In this document: positions 1 through 5,055 of the stretch, one piece after another
How positions within the stretch are numbered: the first letter of the stretch is position 1
How the letters are laid out: every line of letters begins with the position of its first letter
From: Flavobacteriaceae bacterium UBA6268
GTDB taxonomy: Bacteria > Bacteroidota > Bacteroidia > Flavobacteriales > Flavobacteriaceae
DNA length: 12,051 nucleotides
NCBI GenBank assembly: GCA_002440705.1
Contig: DJVA01000051.1
Location: 1 to 12,051, forward strand
Direction of reading: 5' to 3'
Position numbers and translations under genes: made by a program
Notes under the pieces: generated by a model
Seen by the model: only the letters and a program-made list of their open reading frames with translations
What the model was told of the DNA's origin: nothing
Database searches by the model: none

Positions 1-1
1 A

Positions 2-379
2 AGAAAAGATGAATGGAAGGCGTTAATCAAGAATGGTTGGGATACAAACGTGAAAGCCAATTTGGGCATCATTGCGTCTGGTGAGCAACTTATTGAAGAT
101 TATGAGTCCGAAGTAGGAAAAATCCTCACCGATCATTATAACGATACCTCAGCAGTAGAAATGGAAGGCTTTGGATTTGCCAAAGCTGCAATTAGGCAAG
201 GAAGAAGTTCAGGTAATATGATGATTGGAGTGGTAAGAGGTATTTCTGATGTAATTAAGCAACCTGACAAAAAGAAAAATGAATCCACTAATGATAGAAG
301 ACCGGATAATGTTAAACAATTAGCATCTGATACAGCAGCAGCATTTGCATACTGGTTGATATTTAAAGCGTTTCCATAA
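2..379 (+). CDS. Nucleoside phosphorylase/nucleosidase-family protein, C-terminal part (5' end cut by window)
   Basis: The reading frame is open from base 2, so only the last 125 residues are visible and the start lies outside the window. The fragment matches the C-terminal half of the PNP/UDP phosphorylase and MTA/SAH nucleosidase fold: GIIASGE (fragment residues 22-28), the base and ribose-binding stretch AVEMEG (51-56), the GVVRGISD segment (76-83) that carries the catalytic Asp in this family, and a final Ala-rich helix (TAAAFAYWLIF). Such enzymes cleave or phosphorolyse the N-glycosidic bond of nucleosides. In Bacteroidota and cyanobacteria, domains of this type with the lysine-rich insert after the SD motif are often C- or N-terminal modules of larger signalling or conflict proteins, but the partner domain is not visible here. 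The gene is AT-rich and is followed by cassette-like structured DNA. The family call is good; substrate and role are unknown. Confidence 0.75.
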   Translation, partial: RKDEWKALIKNGWDTNVKANLGIIASGEQLIEDYESEVGKILTDHYNDTSAVEMEGFGFAKAAIRQGRSSGNMMIGVVRGISDVIKQPDKKKNESTNDRRPDNVKQLASDTAAAFAYWLIFKAFP

Positions 380-380
380 T

Positions 381-445
381 CAACGCACACTTGTAAGCAC
401 ATTTGCAGGTCGCACAAAGCCAACGCACAGCCAAAACCTGCAAAA
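381..445. repeat. Structured non-coding element after the nucleosidase gene (cassette-end-like)
   Basis: A 9-bp perfect inverted repeat (TTTGCAGGT at 402-410, ACCTGCAAA at 436-444) encloses a 25-nt loop. A 9-bp direct repeat, CAACGCACA, occurs at 381-389 and 421-429. The core GCCAAC at 419-424 recurs at 881-886 and in inverted form (GTTGGC) at 610-615. There is no U-tract, so this is not a normal terminator. It may be the 3' recombination or fold element of a gene cassette, as in attC sites, or a dispersed flavobacterial repeat; the sequence alone does not decide. Confidence 0.45.
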
Positions 446-549
446 GAGCTTTCAAGTCCCAGCCCGAGAAAAGAGAAATTTTAAAAATGTCCTACCACAA
501 GTGGACATTGAAAATGAGAATAAAAACGAAAAGAAAATAAAGCACGAAA

Positions 550-616
550 GCACAACAATGTGTATAGTGCATAGCACCCTGCGGGATGCTACGACACCAT
601 ACACGGAACGTTGGCA
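550..616. repeat. attC-like long imperfect palindrome
   Basis: The segment 553-613 folds as one long imperfect hairpin. Pairings are CAAC 553-556 with GTTG 610-613, GTGTAT 560-565 with ATACAC 599-604, GTG 567-569 with CAC 595-597, and TAGCA (572-576) with TGCTA (587-591), then CC 578-579 with GG 584-585 around a TGCG loop. The outer ends read GCACAAC and GTTGGCA, close to the RYYYAAC and GTTRRRY cores of integron attC sites, though neither matches perfectly. Unpaired bases lie mostly on one arm between the outer and inner stems, as in attC. It sits just upstream of a small membrane-protein ORF. No integrase gene is in the window, so function as a recombination site is inference. Confidence 0.45.
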
Positions 617-626
617 AGCATTTAAG

Positions 627-869
627 ATGACAAAATCAATATTGATTAAAATTATTGCAATTTTGTTTACTCTAATTTCATTTAGATGCATTTTAATATT
701 TATACGAAGTGATTTTTTTGCTTCTATTTATCCGAGTTGGAATGTCACTGTTTATGCAGAATTTTGGGCTTTGAATTACCGTACTTTGATTTACGGAATA
801 GCAACTCTGACAATGATTGCAATATTCAGATTTTGGAAATTGATTTTAACCAAACTATTTAATAGCTGA
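627..869 (+). CDS. Small membrane protein of 80 residues, function unknown
   Basis: I recognise no family. The ATG at 627 is preferred over an in-frame GTG at 501, because the upstream extension would run through the attC-like palindrome at 550-616 and is probably not translated. The 80-residue protein has two hydrophobic segments, about residues 5-27 and 54-68, separated by an aromatic-rich stretch, and a short basic C-terminus, so it is likely a two-pass inner-membrane protein. Base composition is strongly AT-rich, unlike the dnaK region next to it. It lies between two structured elements sharing GCCAAC/GTTGGC, as a single-gene cassette would. No clear promoter or Shine-Dalgarno sequence is visible. 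It could be a spurious ORF, but the hydrophobic pattern and clean start support a real gene. Confidence 0.5.
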   Translation: MTKSILIKIIAILFTLISFRCILIFIRSDFFASIYPSWNVTVYAEFWALNYRTLIYGIATLTMIAIFRFWKLILTKLFNS

Positions 870-950
870 CAAAACCGTTTGCCAACAACGCCTACCCCCC
901 AAACACTACATTTTCGAAACACAAAAACCCCACAACTCCAAACAACCCAT

Positions 951-980
951 AAAAAAACCCCACCGTTTGGTGGGGTTGTT
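951..980 (-). terminator. Rho-independent terminator of dnaK, possibly bidirectional
   Basis: CCCCACC (958-964) pairs perfectly with GGTGGGG (969-975) around a GTTT loop, and the stem is extended by AA/TT. On the minus strand the stem is followed by a run of seven T (A-run at 951-957), which fits termination of dnaK transcripts ending at 1032. On the plus strand the stem is followed by TTGTTTATTT, so it may also stop transcription coming from the left. Confidence 0.9.
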
Positions 981-997
981 TATTTAAGTCATTTGAT

Positions 998-1027
998 GAG
1001 ATGCTTCAGCAAGCTCAGCATGACAGG
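998..1027. repeat. Copy of a dispersed intergenic repeat (TGTCATGCTGAGCTTG family)
   Basis: On the minus strand this reads TGTCATGCTGAGCTTG followed by CTGAAGCATCTC. From memory it differs by only a few bases from a short intergenic repeat found in very many bacterial genomes, whose chance translations (such as AELVEA or LSLSKH) turn up in spurious proteins. It has short inverted repeats, ATGCT 1001-1005 with AGCAT 1017-1021 and GCTT 1003-1006 with AAGC 1011-1014. It lies between the dnaK stop codon and its terminator, so it is transcribed in the 3' untranslated region. Confidence 0.6.
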
Positions 1028-1031
1028 ATCA

Positions 1032-2948
1032 TTACTTCACCTCCTCGAAGTCTACGTCTTCGACGTCGCTGGATTCCTGTCCGTTGCTGGAGGCATTGCC
1101 TGTTCCGGCATCGGCGTCGCCCGCAGGTTGCCCCTGTTGGGCCTCGGCTTGGGCCTTGTACAATTCCTCGGAAGCGGTCTTCCAGGCTTCGTTGATTTTG
1201 TCCAAGGCCGGCTGGATGGTATCCACCTCCTTGGTTTCGTAAGCTTTCTTCAAGTCTTCCAGGGCATCTTCGATGGGCTTCTTCTTGTCGGCACTCAACT
1301 TATCGCCAAACTCCTTCAATTGCTTCTCGGTCTGGAAGATCATGGCATCGGCCTCATTGATCTTATCGGCGGTTTCCTTGGCTTTCTTGTCGGCCTCGGC
1401 ATTGGCTTCGGCATCGGCTTTCATCTTTTTGATTTCCTCTTCGGTCAAGCCAGAAGAAGCCTCGATGCGGATGTCCTGCGATTTGCCCGTAGCCTTATCG
1501 GTCGCACTTACCTTGATGATCCCGTTCGCGTCGATGTCGAAGGTCACTTCAATCTGTGGCACGCCCCGGGGTGCAGGCGGAATGCCGTCCAAGTGGAACC
1601 GTCCAATGGTTTTGTTGTCGTTCGCCATGGGGCGTTCTCCCTGCAAGACGTGGATTTCCACACTGGGCTGGTTGTCGGCCGCGGTGCTGAACACCTGACT
1701 TTTCTTGGTAGGGATGGTGGTGTTGGCGTCGATGAGCTTGGTCATCACGCTGCCCATGGTTTCAATACCCAAGGACAAAGGCGTTACATCCAACAGGAGT
1801 ACGTCCTTTACATCGCCGGTAAGTACCCCACCCTGGATGGCAGCCCCTACGGCCACTACCTCATCGGGGTTCACTCCCTTGCTGGGGGTTTTTCCGAAGA
1901 AGTCCTCTACGGCTTTCTGCACCGCGGGGATGCGGGTAGACCCTCCTACCAAAATGATTTCGTCGATGTCACTTTTGCTCAATCCCGCAGCTTTCATCGC
2001 TTTCTCGCAAGGAGCAATGGTGCGTTTCACCAAGTCTTCGATCAATTGCTCAAACTTCGCACGGCTCAAGGTTTTCACCAAGTGCTTAGGCCCACTGGCC
2101 GTAGCCGTGATGTAGGGCAAGTTGATTTCCGTTTGGGAAGACGAGGACAATTCGATCTTGGCTTTCTCGGCAGCTTCCTTCAAGCGTTGCAGGGCCATGG
2201 GGTCCTTACGAAGGTCCATGTCCTCTTCTTTCTTGAATTCGTCCGCCAACCAGTTGATGATTTTTTGGTCCACGTCGTCACCGCCCAAGTGGGTGTCCCC
2301 GTCGGTAGCCAATACCTCGAACACGCCGTCGCCCAACTCGAGGATGGACACGTCGTGGGTACCGCCCCCAAAGTCGAAGACCACGATCTTCTGGTCGGTA
2401 TCTTTTTTATCCAACCCGTAGGCCAAGGCGGCAGCGGTAGGCTCATTGATGATGCGCTCTACCTTCAACCCGGCAATTTCCCCGGCTTCCTTGGTGGCCT
2501 GGCGTTGGCTGTCGTTAAAATAGGCAGGTACGGTGATCACCGCACGGGTGACATCCTGTCCCAGATAGTCTTCCGCCGTTTTCTTCATTTTCTGAAGGAT
2601 CATGGCGCTGAGTTCCTGAGGGGTATACAAACGCCCGTCGATGTCTACACGGGGTGTGTCGTTGTCTCCTTTTACCACTTTGTAGGCCACGCGTTCGGCT
2701 TCCATTTTGGATTCCGAATATTTGTTCCCCATAAACCGTTTGATGGACGAAACGGTCTTGGTGGGGTTGGTGACCGCCTGCCGCTTGGCAGGATCCCCTA
2801 CTTTAATTTCGCCGCCTTCCACAAAGGCAATCACAGAGGGGGTGGTTCGTTTACCTTCTGCATTAGGGATCACGGTGGGCTCGCTACCTTCCATAACCGA
2901 AACGCACGAGTTGGTGGTCCCTAAGTCGATTCCGATGATTTTGCTCAT
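1032..2948 (-). CDS. dnaK: Molecular chaperone DnaK (Hsp70)
   Basis: ATP-dependent cytoplasmic chaperone of 638 residues, full length. The nucleotide-binding domain (about 1-380) shows GIDLGTTNSC (6-15), NEPTAA (168-173), the phosphate-2 loop DFGGGTHDVS (192-201) with Thr197 at the position of the E. coli Thr199 autophosphorylation site, and VGGSTR (334-339). The interdomain linker DVLLLDVTP is at 382-390. The substrate-binding beta domain and helical lid follow, then a Gly/Ala/Gln-rich disordered tail ending in EDVDFEEVK. His198 replaces the usual Phe of GGGTFD. The start is the ATG giving MSKIIGIDLGTT; an upstream in-frame extension of 26 residues has no Hsp70 similarity. The gene stands alone, without grpE or dnaJ. 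A perfect palindrome lies 77 bp before the start and a strong terminator follows it. Confidence 0.98.
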   Translation of the reverse strand: MSKIIGIDLGTTNSCVSVMEGSEPTVIPNAEGKRTTPSVIAFVEGGEIKVGDPAKRQAVTNPTKTVSSIKRFMGNKYSESKMEAERVAYKVVKGDNDTPRVDIDGRLYTPQELSAMILQKMKKTAEDYLGQDVTRAVITVPAYFNDSQRQATKEAGEIAGLKVERIINEPTAAALAYGLDKKDTDQKIVVFDFGGGTHDVSILELGDGVFEVLATDGDTHLGGDDVDQKIINWLADEFKKEEDMDLRKDPMALQRLKEAAEKAKIELSSSSQTEINLPYITATASGPKHLVKTLSRAKFEQLIEDLVKRTIAPCEKAMKAAGLSKSDIDEIILVGGSTRIPAVQKAVEDFFGKTPSKGVNPDEVVAVGAAIQGGVLTGDVKDVLLLDVTPLSLGIETMGSVMTKLIDANTTIPTKKSQVFSTAADNQPSVEIHVLQGERPMANDNKTIGRFHLDGIPPAPRGVPQIEVTFDIDANGIIKVSATDKATGKSQDIRIEASSGLTEEEIKKMKADAEANAEADKKAKETADKINEADAMIFQTEKQLKEFGDKLSADKKKPIEDALEDLKKAYETKEVDTIQPALDKINEAWKTASEELYKAQAEAQQGQPAGDADAGTGNASSNGQESSDVEDVDFEEVK

Positions 2949-3024
2949 AATATTGTATGGTATTTTAAATGATTCGCTTTTAAGTTCGCTAAAGGAATGA
3001 CAATGATTGTGCCACGGGGGGATC

Positions 3025-3041
3025 ACTGACAGGGTGTCAGT
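3025..3041 (-). promoter_or_regulatory. Perfect 17-bp palindrome upstream of dnaK, candidate heat-shock operator
   Basis: On the dnaK strand this reads ACTGACA-CCC-TGTCAGT, with 7-bp perfect arms and a 3-bp spacer. Its near edge is 76 bp from the dnaK ATG, a usual distance for a promoter-overlapping operator. It is not the CIRCE element (TTAGCACTC-N9-GAGTGCTAA) bound by HrcA, and no good TAnnTTTG box is seen between it and the gene. A role in controlling dnaK is inferred from position and symmetry only. Confidence 0.4.
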
Positions 3042-3056
3042 TTTTTCTGGGGCCCT

Positions 3057-3089
3057 TGCGCCCCTCTTGGCAGGAGCCCAGGGGGCGCA
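3057..3089. repeat. GC-rich hairpin, first of a pair
   Basis: TGCGCCCC (3057-3064) and GGGGCGCA (3082-3089) are 8-bp perfect inverted arms with a 17-nt loop. There is no T-run on either side that would make it an ordinary terminator. It lies in the 227-bp spacer between dnaK and the T9SS protein gene and is much richer in GC than the genes on its far side. Confidence 0.55.
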
Positions 3090-3160
3090 CCGGGCTTTCC
3101 GCGCTACACGCCTGCCCGCATTAGCGTTCAGGCGGGGTAGCCTGCTGCAATCCCTAGGGC
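3090..3160. repeat. Structured intergenic repeat with a 14-bp hairpin
   Basis: The core 3103-3141 folds as a 39-nt hairpin: GCTAC 3103-3107 with GTAGC 3137-3141, CGCCTG 3109-3114 with CAGGCG 3129-3134, CGC 3117-3119 with GCG 3124-3126, and an ATTA loop, with a 2x2 internal loop and a small asymmetric one. The flanks read CGGGCTTTCCGC and GCTGCAATCCCT. From memory, flanks of the form GGGCTTTCCGC...CTACAATCCC recur between genes in many flavobacterial genomes, which would make this a member of a dispersed repeat family. It is 3' of the T9SS protein gene but lacks a U-tract. Confidence 0.5.
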
Positions 3161-3175
3161 AACACTAAAGGAAGA

Positions 3176-4054
3176 TTACTTCTTGAGCAGCTTATAAATA
3201 CTGGAACGATGATCTGTAGTGCGTACCTGTAAAAAATATGTGCCTGAGGCCAATGTGGGCAGTAGCTCGTTAAGTGCCTCCAAAGTGGGTGTTTCGAGAA
3301 GGTGATTTCCAAGAATATCCATTAAAGTATATAATTCAATAGACTCAGAGGTTTGGACTTTTATGGTGTTGTTTGTGGGGTTAGGAACGATCGTAAAATC
3401 CAACTTGGAAAAATCTGAAGTTTCTAGGATGACGAAACCCTTACGTTCGGTATATTCTACAACATCTACAAGCGCTTCCAAAGCTGGACCCAAATCCTCC
3501 GCATAGCAATCGCATTCCAAATTGTAAACCTTCATCAATTCTGGATTGGTAGTAGTTGGGAATGCTCGTTCAAAACAAAGCACTGTGTGATCAATGAAAA
3601 TTTCATTTATTTCAGAATTGGTAGTTATAATTATTCCCTCCGGGGTTGTATTTCCGGTTGGGTTACCATTTTCACCATCCCAAAGTTTAACGTACATTGT
3701 ATTAGCGGTTGAGTAAGGTTCTGTTTGGTAGGTTTTTTCTATTACAGCACTGTAATTCTGTAAGTCGCTTTCAAATTGATTGACATCACAACCCTCGCAC
3801 AAAACATAATGCACACGCCCTTGCCAAAACTCAACACAAGTTTCATATCCCGGATAGTAATGGGTTGCGTTGTGCATTTGAAAAATGGCATTGAGCCCTG
3901 GGTCATTGGAAACGGCTTCGTAATAGGGTGGAACATCTGGTTGCCCAATTGGGTATCCAACCTCGGCATCGACCAAAAGTATCTGAATTTGCTGTTGTTG
4001 TGCCTTTATTTGAAAAGTCACCAAAACAAGCCCTATAAGTAGTATTTTTTTCAT
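3176..4054 (-). CDS. Secreted protein with T9SS type A C-terminal sorting domain
   Basis: A 292-residue exported protein. Residues 1-18 form a Sec signal peptide (MKKILLIGLVLVTFQIKA, then QQQQ). The last 74 residues (about 219-292) form a type IX secretion sorting domain: FTIVPNPTNN at 220-229, LMDILGN at 244-250, LPTLASGTYFLQV at 265-277 and a basic end, KLLKK. The mature protein is therefore carried across the outer membrane and released or anchored at the surface. The middle part (19-218) matches no family I know. It has six cysteines (73, 86, 89, 160, 181, 183), including CEGC and CDC, which could form disulfides or a metal site. The gene is more AT-rich than its neighbours. On the minus strand the sequence TATATTTA (4073-4080) is a one-mismatch TAnnTTTG box 18 bp before the start. 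Confidence 0.9.
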   Translation of the reverse strand: MKKILLIGLVLVTFQIKAQQQQIQILLVDAEVGYPIGQPDVPPYYEAVSNDPGLNAIFQMHNATHYYPGYETCVEFWQGRVHYVLCEGCDVNQFESDLQNYSAVIEKTYQTEPYSTANTMYVKLWDGENGNPTGNTTPEGIIITTNSEINEIFIDHTVLCFERAFPTTTNPELMKVYNLECDCYAEDLGPALEALVDVVEYTERKGFVILETSDFSKLDFTIVPNPTNNTIKVQTSESIELYTLMDILGNHLLETPTLEALNELLPTLASGTYFLQVRTTDHRSSIYKLLKK

Positions 4055-4131
4055 AGCTAGATAACTACATACTAAATATAATCTTTTTTATCCATTAAAA
4101 AAACCAATGCCCCAACAGTCTTAAATTTATG

Positions 4132-4139
4132 TAGCTTTG
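4132..4139 (+). promoter_or_regulatory. TAnnTTTG -7 box (TAGCTTTG) for the acyltransferase gene
   Basis: A perfect match to the Bacteroidota -7 consensus TAnnTTTG, ending 10 bp before the ATG at 4150. No TTTG is present at the expected -33 position (about 4109-4112). If used, the transcript would have almost no 5' leader. Confidence 0.55.
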
Positions 4140-4149
4140 CAAATGGATC

Positions 4150-5055
4150 ATGAAGCGACTGGCTTATTTTTTTACCTACCCCCTGCTCTGGCTGCTCTCG
4201 CTGTTGCCCTTTTCGCTGTTGTACCTGAAATCGTCCGCCACCTTTTACTTAGTGTATTATGTGGTTGGCTACCGCAAAAAAGTGGTGAAAGGAAATCTGC
4301 GTCTGGTCTTTCCCGAAAAAAACGAAGCAGCGATTTCCCAAATTGCCAAACAATTTTACCGCCACCTGTGCGATGTGGTTTTTGAAACCATCAAAAGCTT
4401 GACCATTTCGGAACAAGCCTTGCGCAAACGCTTTGCCTTTAAAAATCTGGAAGTACTGGGAAAGCTGCACCAAGAAGGCAAAAGCGTATTGCTCATGTGT
4501 GGCCACTATGCCAGTTGGGAATGGAGCGGCATCCTGGCACAGCAAATGCCCTTCAAAGGCTATGCCGTGTACAAGAAATTGGACAACCCCTATTTTGACC
4601 GCTTGGTAAAAAAGATCCGTGGGAAGTATGGAGCCTCCATCATCAACAACAAACAGATTGCCAAGGTATTGTACAAAAGTTTCAAACAAGGCGAACAAAG
4701 CCTCACGCTCATCCTCTCCGACCAAACCCCCAAACCCTGGGCCTACAAGGAAAAACAATCCTTTATGGGCATCGACGTGCCGGTGTTTGTGGGTACCGAG
4801 GAATTGGCCAAACTCTTGGACTTCGCCGCAGTTTACCTAAAGATTGAAAAGGTGAAACGCGGTCATTACGAAGCCACCTTTGTACCCTTGGCAGCACACC
4901 CTAAAGACGTACCGGATTATCAAATTACGCGAAGGTTCCTGGACGAAATCGAGAAGCAAATCCGCGACCAACCCCAGTATTACCTATGGTCGCACAAACG
5001 GTGGAAGCACCGCCATCACAACTCGAACCAAGAGGCGTCCAACAAGGCTTCCTGA
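4150..5055 (+). CDS. HtrB/LpxL-MsbB family lysophospholipid (lipid A) acyltransferase
   Basis: A 301-residue inner-membrane enzyme that adds a secondary acyl chain to lipid A precursors, using acyl-ACP as donor. The N-terminal hydrophobic segment (about 5-37) anchors it. The catalytic HX4E motif is GHYASWE, with His119 and Glu124. Further family features are the conserved ILSDQTPKP block with Asp191 and Gln192, the SFMGIDVPVFVGTEELAK region (204-221), which fits the usual substrate-binding loop, and YLWSHKRWK at 278-286. Length is typical of the family. The start fits the TAGCTTTG box just upstream. The final 13 codons, including the stop, overlap the end of the convergent PLP-enzyme gene by 40 bp, and no terminator is seen. 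Which acyl position it modifies cannot be told from sequence; an ornithine- or other aminolipid acyltransferase is possible. Confidence 0.88.
   Translation: MKRLAYFFTYPLLWLLSLLPFSLLYLKSSATFYLVYYVVGYRKKVVKGNLRLVFPEKNEAAISQIAKQFYRHLCDVVFETIKSLTISEQALRKRFAFKNLEVLGKLHQEGKSVLLMCGHYASWEWSGILAQQMPFKGYAVYKKLDNPYFDRLVKKIRGKYGASIINNKQIAKVLYKSFKQGEQSLTLILSDQTPKPWAYKEKQSFMGIDVPVFVGTEELAKLLDFAAVYLKIEKVKRGHYEATFVPLAAHPKDVPDYQITRRFLDEIEKQIRDQPQYYLWSHKRWKHRHHNSNQEASNKAS

Noticed and set aside
487..540. A 17-codon ORF (ATG at 487, TAA at 538-540)
   Set aside because: Very short, basic and low in complexity, with no promoter or ribosome-binding signal. It may be a remnant of a cassette gene but cannot be supported as a gene.
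501..626. N-terminal extension of the 80-residue membrane protein from a GTG start
   Set aside because: The extension would translate the attC-like palindrome at 550-616 and is compositionally unlike the hydrophobic protein that follows; the ATG at 627 is the simpler start.
879..2924. A 681-codon open frame on the plus strand, antisense to dnaK
   Set aside because: Long antisense open frames are a well-known by-product of codon bias in dnaK genes. The translation has no recognisable domain, and it would read through the dnaK terminator and the dispersed repeat at 998-1027.
2949..3026. 26-residue N-terminal extension of DnaK
   Set aside because: Hsp70 proteins begin at MSKIIGIDLGTT; the extension has no similarity to the family and lies in the promoter region.
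3103..3141. Hairpin considered as the terminator of the T9SS protein gene
   Set aside because: No U-tract follows the stem on the minus strand, so it is listed as a repeat rather than a terminator.
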